NCBI GenBank assembly: GCA_001931535.1
Contig: CP016211.1
Span: 5,191,573 to 5,255,572 of the forward strand
Length of the DNA: 64,000 bases
Origin: Minicystis rosea
GTDB lineage: Bacteria; Myxococcota_A; Polyangia; Polyangiales; Polyangiaceae
Reading direction: 5' to 3'
The notes under the pieces were generated by a model. The model did no database searches. It saw only the letters and a list, made by a program, of their open reading frames with translations, and had not been told where the DNA came from. Position numbers and translations under genes: made by a program. This document shows, one piece after another, positions 1-9,591 of this stretch (position 1 is its first letter; each line of letters starts with the position of its first letter).

Positions 1-1
1 C

Positions 2-529
2 AAGAACGTCTTCCAAAACAACCTCGTCCAGGTGCCGTGGATGGCGAATTGCTTCGGCATCTACGGCGGCGAGGACACCGTCGTTCAAGACAACGTGTGC
101 GCCGACGTCGTGCAGTATCCCGGCATCCTCATCGCCCGACAGTTCAACTCGACCCCTTTCACCGGGACGACGCACATCGATCGCAACTCCCTCATCCGCG
201 CCGGCGGCTCCGCCTACGATCAACCCCACGGCGCCTTGAAGCTCCACGCCGCCCAAGGCCCGCTCCAAAACCTGCGCATCGGCGATCTCGAGGTCATCGA
301 CCCGACCTATTCAGGCATCCACGTCGAAGGCCCGGGCACCATCGACAGCGTGTGGTTCGACAAGGCAACCATCAAGCAGCCCAAGACAGCCGCCTTCCAC
401 CTGAGCCCCAACGCCACCGGCGCCATGGACGCCGCCAACGTTGCCGTCACCAACGCTCCCCAGGGCGTGCTCGACGAGTCGGGCGGCAAGTTCAAGATCC
501 TCGTCGGCGCCGGCAACACCGGCTGGTAG
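2..529 (+). CDS. C-terminal part of a beta-helix glycosidase, GH87-like (mycodextranase / alpha-1,3-glucanase)
   Basis: The reading frame is open from base 2, so the 5' part lies outside the window and about 175 C-terminal residues remain. The protein has repeated short strands with Asn and Gly turns, as in right-handed parallel beta-helices. Segments such as YPGILIARQFNSTPF and HGALKLHA, and the last residues GAGNTGW, recall what I remember of GH87 mycodextranases and alpha-1,3-glucanases, secreted enzymes that cut alpha-1,3-glucan. It converges on the GH31 gene and the sugar ABC transporter on the other strand, which fits extracellular alpha-glucan depolymerisation feeding uptake. The beta-helix fold is fairly safe. 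The GH87 family call is memory-based and the substrate is inferred; another pectate-lyase-like enzyme is possible. Confidence 0.6.
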   Translation, partial: KNVFQNNLVQVPWMANCFGIYGGEDTVVQDNVCADVVQYPGILIARQFNSTPFTGTTHIDRNSLIRAGGSAYDQPHGALKLHAAQGPLQNLRIGDLEVIDPTYSGIHVEGPGTIDSVWFDKATIKQPKTAAFHLSPNATGAMDAANVAVTNAPQGVLDESGGKFKILVGAGNTGW

Positions 530-597
530 GCCTGTCCGAGGACACGGCAATGGTCGGCGCCCTCGCCGATCCGTGCTGCTGCGCTCCCGGAATTTCA

Positions 598-641
598 ACG
601 CGAAGTCGCAAAGACGCAGAGACGCAAAAAGGCGCAAAGAG
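598..641. repeat. Degenerate CGCAAAGA / CGCAGAGA short tandem repeat
   Basis: The intergenic stretch holds about four imperfect 8-10 base units (CGCAAAGA, CGCAGAGA, CGCAAAAAGG, CGCAAAGAG). Similar CGCAAAGACGCAGAGACG blocks are scattered in intergenic DNA of several high-GC bacterial groups. Function is unknown. The rest of 530-795, between the two convergent glycosidase genes, holds no gene I can support. Confidence 0.5.
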
Positions 642-795
642 CTTGGCTCGGCGCGCCCAGGAGGCGTTGCACAGCGATCGAAGCACGGCACGCGTGCGAC
701 GCTGCGAGCCGGCGTCGTGGATGACACCGGCTCGCGCCGCTTCATGGCGATTGCCGGAGCCGTCGTGATGACCGACACCGGCATGGATGGTGGGC

Positions 796-3264
796 TCACA
801 TCAGTTGGGCGCGCACCGAGCGATCTTCGAGCGAGAGACCGAGCGTGAAGCTCTCGGCGCGATTCGCGATCTCGACGACGCCGTTCTCGACGCGCAGGGA
901 GCGGCCGTCGAGGGTGATGTCCCGGCCCTTGAAGCCATGGAGCACGAGGCGCAGCGCGCTCCTTCGAAACTCGGGGAAGCCTTGGCCCGTCACCGTCGCC
1001 GTCATCGTGATGGAGGCGCCGCGCCGAACGACTCGGAACGTCGTGCGGTAATAGGCGCCGCGCGCAAAGGCCTTGGTGAGCCCGTCGTCCTCGTGCAGCT
1101 CGGAGACGAGCTCACCATCTTCGTCGGGGATGAAGACGTGGAGCACGAGGAGCTCCGGCGCGTATCCCATCGTCGACTCGGGGGCCGTCGCATACGCCGG
1201 GACGACATAGCCCCCGCGCGCGAACATCGGAATCCGCGAGAGCGGCGCCTCGACGTTGATGAAGCGCCCGCCCGTGTGGCGCTCGCCGGTGTACCAATCC
1301 TCCCACGTGCCTTCGGGGAGGTAGACCCGGCGCGATCGGCACCCGGGCTCGACGACCGGAGCGACCAAGAGCGCGTCGCCGAGCAGATAGGCGTCCTGCG
1401 TCTCCCGCGCGCGGCGATCGTATTGAAAGTCGTACACGAGCGGCCGTTGGATGGGGTCGCCCGACTCGCTCGCGTGGAAGAACGCGCTGTAGAGATAGGG
1501 CAACAAGCGATAGCGAAGCTGCAGCGCCTCGCGACAAATCTCCTCGATCTCGGGGCCGAACGACCAAGGGTATTGATCCGGCTCACCCCAGTGGTTGTGA
1601 TTGCGGCAGAAGGGCGTGAGCGCGCCGCACTGGGTCCAGCGCGCGGCCAGCTCCGCCGTGGGCGCCGAGACGAAGCCGGGGATGTCGGCGCCGATGAACG
1701 GCTGCCCCGAAATCCCCATGGCGAGCGCCATGGGAATGCTCATCTCCAGATGGTCCCAATTCGAGCAATTGTCGCCGAGCCACTGCGCCGCGTAGCGCTG
1801 AATCCCGGCGGACCCGGCGCGGCTCAGGATGAAGGTGCGCTGATCGGGCGCGGTCTCGGCGAGACCGGCCACCGTGCTCATGGCCATGAGAAGCGCATAT
1901 TGGTTGTGGTAACGCTCGTGCGGGTGATTGGCTCCGTCGCGATCGAAGCGCATCGCGAAGGGCTCGACATCGCCCGTCGCCGGCTCGTTCATGTCGTTCC
2001 ACAGCCCGGCCACGCCGGTGCCGGCGACGTGCTTGGCCACGTGCGAAGCCCACCAGGATCGCGCCTCCGGCTTGACGAAATCCGGGAACGCGGTGCGCCC
2101 CGGCCAAACCTTGCCGATGTAGAGCTTGCCCGACGCCGTCTTGCAAAGCAGGTTCTTCTCGTTGCCTTCGTCGAACACCGGATACCCCGGCTCGGCCTTC
2201 ACGCCGGGATCGATGATGGTGACCAGGCGGAACTTGTCGTCTTTGAGCGCGCCGATGAAGCCGGCCGCATCGGGGTAACGGGTCGGATGCCAGGTGAAGA
2301 CGCGGTAGCCATCCATGTAACCGATGTCGAGCCAGAGCACGTCGCACGGAATCCCGCGCTCCCGGTACTTCCGGCCGATGGCGGACACCTCTGCATCGGT
2401 GTAGTGGTGATAGCGGCACTGGTGGTGGCCGAGCGCCCAAATCGGCGGAGGCGCCATCCGCCCGGTGACCCAGGTGTAGGCCCGGAGCGCCTCCCGCAGA
2501 TCGGGACCAGCGAAGATGTACTCCGTGTATTGGCCGCCGCTGAAGGCATAACGATAGTAGTGGTTGGCGGAGAACTCGAAGTTCCCCTTGTAGCCATTGT
2601 CGATGAAGAAGCCCGCCACCTTGGCCGAGTCGTCCGCCGACCGGCAGTGGTAAAAGAACGGGATCGACGTGTAATAGGGCTCGAACTTCGGGCTCTTGCC
2701 CGACAGGGTGACGTCCGTCTCGTAGAGGTGGTTCTGGACGAGGACGTTCGGGTGGAGGATGTCCGTGTTCCAGAGGACGTAATCGCCACCGCGCCGATCG
2801 AAGGCGCCCGTCTTCTCGCCGAGCCCGTAAATGGCATCTTCCGGCGCCATGCGCCGCGTCACGACGAAGGAGTCGTTGAGATGCAGGTACCCCACGGCGT
2901 TGCCGGCCTCGTCCCGGTGATCCTCGAAGATCACCGAACCGTCCGTGCGATAGGCATCCACCGCGAAGGTTCGCTTGGCGATGCGGAGCCAGAGACGCGC
3001 CGTCTCCAGGACGAGCTCTCGAGCCGACTCCCGCACGGTAAACGACGTGGGCGGCGGCATGTCGAAACAAGCGGCGAACGTCGGACTCTCGTCGAACGAT
3101 CCGCCCTGCGAGATCTTCATGCGGACGACGTCGGGGAGGAGGACGTCGACACGCACTCTCTCGTCACCGACGCCGAGAAGCAGGCCGCGCTCCGTCTTCT
3201 CGACCCAATCGACACCGCCCAGCGGCACGTGGTCCGCGCAGTTGATCGCCGTTCGCACCGTCAT
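796..3264 (-). CDS. Glycoside hydrolase family 31 alpha-glucosidase / alpha-xylosidase
   Basis: This 822-residue protein is full length for GH31. An N-terminal beta-sandwich with the GLGE segment near residue 148 leads to a TIM barrel and C-terminal beta domains. The nucleophile motif WNDMNEP places the catalytic Asp at 424, and WLGDN gives the acid/base Asp at about 498. GH31 enzymes remove terminal alpha-linked glucose or xylose from oligosaccharides by a retaining mechanism. I see no signal peptide, so it probably acts in the cytoplasm on imported oligosaccharides. It is the last gene of the minus-strand sugar locus, 141 bp after the ABC ATPase, with an inverted repeat in the gap. The family is certain. 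Alpha-glucosidase is favoured over alpha-xylosidase by the neighbours only. Confidence 0.93.
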   Translation of the reverse strand: MTVRTAINCADHVPLGGVDWVEKTERGLLLGVGDERVRVDVLLPDVVRMKISQGGSFDESPTFAACFDMPPPTSFTVRESARELVLETARLWLRIAKRTFAVDAYRTDGSVIFEDHRDEAGNAVGYLHLNDSFVVTRRMAPEDAIYGLGEKTGAFDRRGGDYVLWNTDILHPNVLVQNHLYETDVTLSGKSPKFEPYYTSIPFFYHCRSADDSAKVAGFFIDNGYKGNFEFSANHYYRYAFSGGQYTEYIFAGPDLREALRAYTWVTGRMAPPPIWALGHHQCRYHHYTDAEVSAIGRKYRERGIPCDVLWLDIGYMDGYRVFTWHPTRYPDAAGFIGALKDDKFRLVTIIDPGVKAEPGYPVFDEGNEKNLLCKTASGKLYIGKVWPGRTAFPDFVKPEARSWWASHVAKHVAGTGVAGLWNDMNEPATGDVEPFAMRFDRDGANHPHERYHNQYALLMAMSTVAGLAETAPDQRTFILSRAGSAGIQRYAAQWLGDNCSNWDHLEMSIPMALAMGISGQPFIGADIPGFVSAPTAELAARWTQCGALTPFCRNHNHWGEPDQYPWSFGPEIEEICREALQLRYRLLPYLYSAFFHASESGDPIQRPLVYDFQYDRRARETQDAYLLGDALLVAPVVEPGCRSRRVYLPEGTWEDWYTGERHTGGRFINVEAPLSRIPMFARGGYVVPAYATAPESTMGYAPELLVLHVFIPDEDGELVSELHEDDGLTKAFARGAYYRTTFRVVRRGASITMTATVTGQGFPEFRRSALRLVLHGFKGRDITLDGRSLRVENGVVEIANRAESFTLGLSLEDRSVRAQLM

Positions 3265-3352
3265 GCTCCTCCGTTCGCCCGGAGCCCCACCTCGGCTCGA
3301 GCGAAGCCTTCATGTCGTATCGTTCGACACGAAACGAATCAAGGCAAGTTCC

Positions 3353-3383
3353 GAGAAAACATCGTTGTTTACCGTGTTTTCTC
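3353..3383. promoter_or_regulatory. Perfect 9-bp inverted repeat between ABC ATPase and GH31 genes
   Basis: GAGAAAACA at 3353-3361 is repeated inverted as TGTTTTCTC at 3375-3383, with a 13-base spacer. The AT-rich arms stand out in this GC-rich DNA. It lies about 90 bp upstream of the GH31 start and 23 bp after the ATPase stop. It could be an operator for the sugar regulator, or a terminator of the ATPase transcript. A weaker TCGTT/AACGA pair lies at 3320-3337. The spacer contains TTTACC, the same hexamer found in the 9298-9318 palindrome. Confidence 0.45.
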
Positions 3384-3405
3384 AACGGTTCACGAAGCGC
3401 GTGCC

Positions 3406-4527
<1,122 letters not shown>

Positions 4528-4636
4528 GATCGGTACGCTGCCCCTCTTGGTTTCGTCCCTCGGCGCGCGTGAGCAACCTTCACACGACCGAGCGAAAGCG
4601 CCTCGCGCTGATATCGTCTGTGACTGACGTGGATCA

Positions 4637-4757
4637 GGGCCGCTTGCGGCCCGGTGTTTGATACCGCTTCCCACCCCATCGTGATCACGGCCGGCTCGCC
4701 CGGCCGGGGGTTTGGGGCCGCAAGCGGCCCCATCGCAACCAGGGCCGCTTGCGGCCC
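4637..4757. repeat. Cluster of four GC-rich palindromes (REP-like)
   Basis: Three copies of a GGGCCGC(TT/AA)GCGGCCC palindrome lie at 4637-4652, 4714-4731 and 4742-4757. The middle copy is extended by one base pair each side and has AA instead of TT at its centre. A further hairpin, CGGCCGG with CCGGCCG and loop CTCGC, lies at 4688-4706. All sit between the regulator stop (4763) and the ATPase start (4527). They may stabilise upstream mRNA ends, attenuate read-through, or be mobile REP elements. Confidence 0.7.
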
Positions 4758-4762
4758 CATCA

Positions 4763-5836
4763 CTACGGACTGGCGGCTTCGGCGGATTCTTCGGCAGCAT
4801 CCGCCGCCGGCGTGAGCGGACGTGTCAGCTCCGCGAGGAAGCGCGCGGGGATGAGGCGCGAGGACGACTCCGCGCCTTCGCGCCGTGCATCGATGAGCTC
4901 CTTCCCCGCACAGAGCACCTCGCGTACATCGAAGCCGATGTGCTCCACGCCCTCGGCCAAGCCGGCCGGCCGTGGCCAGTTGCAATGGGCCAGCACATAG
5001 ACGTCCTTGCCGGGCGTGACGCCCGCGCGCTGGAGCCCCGAGAGCACCGGCGGAACGAGGTTGTCGTCGATCACGAAGATCGCGTCCGGGCGATTCTTGC
5101 GCTCGAACATCAGCTCCGTCAGGTGCTCGCAGCCAATCGGCGCGGCGTGCACCGACTGCAATCGATCGGCGGGGAGCCCGAGCTTCTCGAGACACTCCGC
5201 TGCTGCAGCCAGCTTGGGCGCGTGCGGCGACATCACCGCGATGCGACCGCCCCGCTCGAGCACGCGCGCCGAAGCGCGGGAGATGAGCCCCGCGAAATCG
5301 AGCTGCACCAAGCTCGCATGCGGCAGCGACGCGCCGATGGCGACGCGCGGCAACCCCGGTGTCTGCAGCGCGGGAAGCAAATAGGTCATCGCCGAATTGA
5401 CGAGCAGGAGCCCCGCCGCCGACTTGCGCGCTTCGACCTCGCAGAGCTGCCGGTACTCGGGGTTGTTGGCGCGGCCATCGACCCCCACCAGCGCGCTCAC
5501 CTGACCGGGAATCCCCGTCTCGCCGCGCTCGATCACCTCGAGCGTGATGGCCAGGAACAACGACCATTCGGGCGATCCCGGCTGCTCGCTCGTCACCCAC
5601 ACATAGCGATCGTGATGCGGGAACCGCTGTGTCACGAAGACCTTGCGCAGGCCTTTGACGGTGATGAGCCCCTCTTCCCGAAGGGCATCGAGCACGCGCC
5701 CCACGGTGGGCCGCGTGACGCCGAACTGCTCCATCAGCGCGTCGTACGTCGGCAGCCGTGAGCCCGGCGCGTACCGCCCTGCCAGGATCTGCTCCTTGAG
5801 CGCGCGAGCGATGGCTTCGACTTTTCGCAGTGGCAT
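4763..5836 (-). CDS. GntR-family transcriptional regulator with LacI-like sugar-binding domain
   Basis: Residues 1-70 form a GntR winged helix-turn-helix (EQILAGRYAPGSRLPT, then GVTRPTVGRVLDALREEGLI). Residues 75-345 form a type-I periplasmic-binding-protein fold as in LacI/GalR regulators. This GntR-LacI hybrid resembles AraR-type repressors, which release DNA on binding a sugar. It sits inside the sugar locus between the permease and ATPase genes, so it most likely controls that locus. Its sensor domain is closely paralogous to the C-terminus of the kinase at 9592-11517, the match beginning immediately after the DNA-binding domain at VTQR (68-71). The C-terminal tail is Ala/Glu-rich. Architecture is clear; the ligand is inferred. 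Confidence 0.9.
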   Translation of the reverse strand: MPLRKVEAIARALKEQILAGRYAPGSRLPTYDALMEQFGVTRPTVGRVLDALREEGLITVKGLRKVFVTQRFPHHDRYVWVTSEQPGSPEWSLFLAITLEVIERGETGIPGQVSALVGVDGRANNPEYRQLCEVEARKSAAGLLLVNSAMTYLLPALQTPGLPRVAIGASLPHASLVQLDFAGLISRASARVLERGGRIAVMSPHAPKLAAAAECLEKLGLPADRLQSVHAAPIGCEHLTELMFERKNRPDAIFVIDDNLVPPVLSGLQRAGVTPGKDVYVLAHCNWPRPAGLAEGVEHIGFDVREVLCAGKELIDARREGAESSSRLIPARFLAELTRPLTPAADAAEESAEAASP

Positions 5837-5986
5837 GGTCCCACATGCAGCCTATCACGGTGCAGAAGCAGCCGTGCAAGGTGCTCGTCGAAGCCTTCGG
5901 GGCGGGATCGCTCTTCATGCAGCGCATCACGCGCTCGCCGCCGAACGTCGCATGCCCGCACCAGGTGGCCATGTGGTTGCCGTCGC

Positions 5987-6853
5987 TCACGCGTCGAAGC
6001 TCTGCGTCGAGGCCATGCCCTGGAAGAGGGCGCGCTGCACGAGGCCGAAGAGCACGACGATCGGCAGCGTCGTCATGATCGAAGCGGCCATCAGATAGTG
6101 CCATTGGGTGCCGCCTTCCTGGCTCTGATAGGCCTGCAGCCCCAAGGTCAACGTGTATGTGCTCTGGTCGGTGAGGAAGAGGAGCGGACCGAGGAGGTCG
6201 TTCCACGAATACATGAGCTGAAAGAACGCCACGACGACGAGCGGCGCCTTGGAGAGCGGCAGATACATCTGCCAGAAGATCCGAAGCTCCGAGGCCCCGT
6301 CGAGGGTCATCGCCTCGGGCAAGCTCTTCGGAATGCGCATGAAGAACTGCCGCAGAAGGAAGATGCTGAAGGCGCTCCCGAAGAAGGTCGGCACCCAGAG
6401 CGGCTTCAACGTGCCAATCCACCCGAGCGCGCGATACACGCTGTAGAGCGGCACCATGACGACCGGGAACGGGATCATCATCGTCGCCAAGGTCAGCCCG
6501 AAGAGCAGATTTCTCCCCGGCCACTCGAGGCGCGTGAAGCTGAACGCCACGAGCGCGCTCGAGAGCGTGGTGCCGATCGTCGCCAGCGTGCAGATGATCA
6601 CCGTGTTGAGCGCATAACGCAGGAACGGGATGTACTCGATGGTCGCGACGTAGTTCCGCCACTCGATGGGATGCGGAATCCACACCGGCTCGGGCGTGAG
6701 CGTCTGCTCGATGGGCTTGAGCGACGTGGACAGCATCCACAGGATGGGGAACACGAACACGAGCGAGCCCACGATGAGCAGGACGTGGACCACGGCACGC
6801 GACCACGGTCGCTGCCGAAACGTGCTGCTGAAGGGAGAGTCAGCGGCCGCCAT
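5987..6853 (-). CDS. Sugar ABC transporter permease (MalG type)
   Basis: The 288-residue protein has about six membrane segments, beginning with a hydrophobic stretch at residues 18-42. It has the cytoplasmic EAA coupling motif (EAMTLDGAS) that docks with the ATPase. Length and layout match carbohydrate permeases of the MalG class. Its ATG lies 3 bases after the stop codon of the fused binding-protein/permease gene, so the two are surely co-translated. It should pair with the permease half of that fusion to form the transmembrane channel. Substrate is inferred from the locus to be an alpha-gluco-oligosaccharide. A gap of about 150 bp separates it from the regulator gene. Confidence 0.93.
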   Translation of the reverse strand: MAAADSPFSSTFRQRPWSRAVVHVLLIVGSLVFVFPILWMLSTSLKPIEQTLTPEPVWIPHPIEWRNYVATIEYIPFLRYALNTVIICTLATIGTTLSSALVAFSFTRLEWPGRNLLFGLTLATMMIPFPVVMVPLYSVYRALGWIGTLKPLWVPTFFGSAFSIFLLRQFFMRIPKSLPEAMTLDGASELRIFWQMYLPLSKAPLVVVAFFQLMYSWNDLLGPLLFLTDQSTYTLTLGLQAYQSQEGGTQWHYLMAASIMTTLPIVVLFGLVQRALFQGMASTQSFDA

Positions 6854-6856
6854 GAA

Positions 6857-9250
6857 TCACGCTCCACCGTAGTGAACCCGGGAGTGCCCGAGGCGATGCG
6901 CGAGCGCCGTGAGCCCGAGCACGATCAAAAACAGGATCCACGCCATGGCGCACGCGTAGCCCATGCGCAGGAAGTAGAACGCGTTCTCGTGCAGGCGCTG
7001 CGCATAGAACAGCGTCGCGCGCGCCGGCCCGCCGGCCGTCATGATGTAGGGCGTGGCAAACACCTGCAGCGCGCCGATGATGCCCATGATGGCGTTGAAG
7101 TAGAGCACCGGCGAGATCAGCGGGATGGTGACGTGCCGAATCTTCTGCCAGAAATTGGCGCCGTCGATGTCGGCCGCCTCGTAGATGGATCGCGGCACGT
7201 CCTGCATCGCCGCCAGCAGCGTCAGCACCGTCTGCCCCACCGTCCACGTGCTCACGAGGATCAGTGAAGGCAATGCAAAGCGCCGCTCGGCGAGCCAAGA
7301 CACCTTGGGAAACAGCCCGAAGGTCACCTTGTGCAAGAAGTGATTGATGATGCCGTACTCGCCGTTCAACATCCAAATCCAGATCGTCGCGCCCGCCACC
7401 ACCGGGACGAGCGCGGGCAGGAAGATGAGCGTGCGGTACACGTTCGATCCGCGCACCTTGGCGTCGAGCAGGAGCGCGAAGAAGAGCGCCACCGTGAGCC
7501 CGAGCGGGAGCGCCAAAGCCACGTACAAGAGCGTGTTCTTGAGCGCGATCCAGAACACCTCGTCCTGGAACAGATCGATGAAGTTCTGGAGCCCGATCCA
7601 CCGCGGGGGCGACAGCACCGAATAATCGCAGAAGCTGTAAACGATCGACGACATCACCGGATAGGCCAGGAAGACGAGCAAGCCGATGCCCCAGGGCGAA
7701 AAGAAGGCGAGCCCCTTCCGCAACGACGCATTCGAGCGCACCGGCTTTTGGACGCCGCTGATCGCAGCGAGCTTTTGCTGCTCGCGCCGCGCCAGCCCGA
7801 CGACGACCGCGACCAGGAGCGCCATCAGCGCAAAGGGGAGCGCCGACAGCCATCGTTGCGGTGTCGCGTCCTGCCGGTGACGGTGGCGATCCCACGATTT
7901 CTGGATCACCTTCTTCACGTCGCCGAGCGCCCGATCCGCCGTTGCCTCACCCAACCAGAGCCGTTGAGAGGCATTCCGGATCTCGTTGGTGTACTCGTTC
8001 CACACGCTGATCCGCGGCTGCGGCGTGGCGCCGGGGCTCGCGGCCAGCTCCTGGAACATGCGAATGTACGGGTTCTTGTGCGCGCGGAAGAATTCGGGGC
8101 TCACCTCGCGGAGCGGCGACAGCTTGCGTTGCCCGAGACACAGCTTCTCCCTCGGGCCTCGTTGCGAGAGATACGTGAGGAACTCGAAGGCCTCCTTCGG
8201 GTGGCGCGCGCCGCTCGGGATCACCAGCATGTCGGCGTCGGCGATGGCGACGGGCGGGCCACCCGCCTTCTCCGATGGAAAGGGCGCCGCGCCCCAATGC
8301 ATGTCGGGGGCGAACCTCTGAATGAAATTCCCCATCCAGATGCCCTGGAGCACCATGGCGAGTTTGCCGCTCAAGAACGGATTCTGAGAGGAAGCAAAGT
8401 TGCCGAAGGCGCTCGTAAAATTCTGAACCTGCGCGGGGTCGTGGCGCTTCGCGTAGCTCTGAAACCAGGAGAATGCTCGGATGTTCTCCGGTGAATCGAT
8501 GGTGATCTTCTCTCCACCGTCCCAGAGGCGCCCGCCGAACCAAAAGCCCCAACCGTAAGGCCACCAGTTCGTGTCGGCGGGCATGAACCCGAGCTGCTCG
8601 ATTTTGCCGCCCTTGATGACGGTGAGCTTCTCCGCCATCTCGTCGAGCTCGGCGATGGTGCGCGGCGGCTGCTCCGGATCGAGGCCTGCTTTGGCGAAGA
8701 GATCCTTGTTCCAGTGCAAGGTCACCACGATCGGAACGGACACGATGGCCCAAACCCGATCCCGATACACCCCCATGTCCCAGTACACCGGGAGGTAATT
8801 CTCCCGCTGGAGGTGCGTCCCGCGCATGAAATCGTCGAGCGGAACGAGCGCGCCTTTCTCGGCGAAGTCGGCGATGTCGGCCGCGAGGAGCCCGGCGATG
8901 TCCGGCGGATCGCCGCCCGCCGTGGCGATCAACGTCTTGTGTTGATACTGCGAGACCGACTGATACTCGACCCAGATCCGGGATTGAGAGCGGTTGAAGT
9001 CCGCAATCACGGACTCCATCGCCTCCTTCTCCATGCCGGTCCACTTCTCCCAGTAGCTCACCCGCACACGCCCCTCGGGCGATGGGGCCTGCTCGCCGTA
9101 GGCCCATGGTGAGATCAAGAGACAGGCTACGGCCACGAGGATGGAGAGGAAGGCTCGACGCAGCCCATCATCTCTCGACCTCGACTTCGAATCGCAGAAG
9201 GGGGCTGCCAATTGCTGAACGTCGAGCCAATCCGACGAGCAACGGCGCAT
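6857..9250 (-). CDS. Fusion of extracellular solute-binding protein and sugar ABC permease (MalE-MalF type)
   Basis: From the ATG at 9250 the product has 797 residues. A signal/anchor helix (about 32-50) precedes a family-1 solute-binding domain (about 55-455) with typical WEKWTG, GGDPPDIA and LSGKLAMVLQGIW segments. A transmembrane helix at about 467-487 and a basic cytoplasmic linker (ARREQQK) follow. Then comes a MalF-type permease (about 514-797) with EAADIDGANFWQKI as its EAA motif. The extra helix returns the chain to the cytoplasm, so both halves keep their normal topology. Such proteins are usually encoded separately; here the receptor is tethered to its channel. A GTG at 9259 is an alternative start. 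The frame is continuous, so this is not a misread pair. Confidence 0.9.
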   Translation of the reverse strand: MRRCSSDWLDVQQLAAPFCDSKSRSRDDGLRRAFLSILVAVACLLISPWAYGEQAPSPEGRVRVSYWEKWTGMEKEAMESVIADFNRSQSRIWVEYQSVSQYQHKTLIATAGGDPPDIAGLLAADIADFAEKGALVPLDDFMRGTHLQRENYLPVYWDMGVYRDRVWAIVSVPIVVTLHWNKDLFAKAGLDPEQPPRTIAELDEMAEKLTVIKGGKIEQLGFMPADTNWWPYGWGFWFGGRLWDGGEKITIDSPENIRAFSWFQSYAKRHDPAQVQNFTSAFGNFASSQNPFLSGKLAMVLQGIWMGNFIQRFAPDMHWGAAPFPSEKAGGPPVAIADADMLVIPSGARHPKEAFEFLTYLSQRGPREKLCLGQRKLSPLREVSPEFFRAHKNPYIRMFQELAASPGATPQPRISVWNEYTNEIRNASQRLWLGEATADRALGDVKKVIQKSWDRHRHRQDATPQRWLSALPFALMALLVAVVVGLARREQQKLAAISGVQKPVRSNASLRKGLAFFSPWGIGLLVFLAYPVMSSIVYSFCDYSVLSPPRWIGLQNFIDLFQDEVFWIALKNTLLYVALALPLGLTVALFFALLLDAKVRGSNVYRTLIFLPALVPVVAGATIWIWMLNGEYGIINHFLHKVTFGLFPKVSWLAERRFALPSLILVSTWTVGQTVLTLLAAMQDVPRSIYEAADIDGANFWQKIRHVTIPLISPVLYFNAIMGIIGALQVFATPYIMTAGGPARATLFYAQRLHENAFYFLRMGYACAMAWILFLIVLGLTALAHRLGHSRVHYGGA

Positions 9251-9591
9251 GGGCGACACTGTACCGGCGCCTCGGGCAACGAAACAATCGCGAACTGGGT
9301 AAATTTCGAGGATTTACCAGGAGGCGACGAAGGACCTCGGGGGCGCGCGAAAAGGCCGCGGATCCAAGAGGCCCTGTGCCGGGGCCCGGCGCTCGCCTGG
9401 TCGGAGCAGGGATGTTGGCGAGCACCCTTATCGAGGTGCGCCGGCCCGAGGCGGCGAGCCACAGACGACCTCCGCGCCGGCGCAGTCTCGTCCGACGCAA
9501 CGCGTTTGCGGCAGCGCGCCGAGCGTGACGCAGTGGGAGATCGGCAATGGGCGACAATCACCCTGCCGCGAGCGTCACGACCGACCCCACC
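9251..9591. other. 341-bp intergenic region upstream of the transporter genes
   Basis: No gene is supported here. It lies between the kinase stop and the transporter fusion start and probably carries a promoter for the transport genes. The only clear structure is the 9298-9318 palindrome, listed separately. Confidence 0.6.
9298..9318. promoter_or_regulatory. Candidate operator: perfect 7-bp inverted repeat
   Basis: GGTAAAT (9298-9304) and ATTTACC (9312-9318) form a perfect inverted repeat with a 7-base spacer, 48 bases upstream of the transporter fusion start. Half-site length and AT-rich composition suit a dimeric GntR- or LacI-type repressor. The regulator encoded at 4763-5836 is the obvious candidate. 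Binding is inferred. Confidence 0.5.

Noticed and set aside
4528..4800. N-terminal extension of the ABC ATPase to 4800
   Set aside because: The extension is Pro/Arg-rich, crosses the palindrome cluster and precedes the conserved MASVTL family start.
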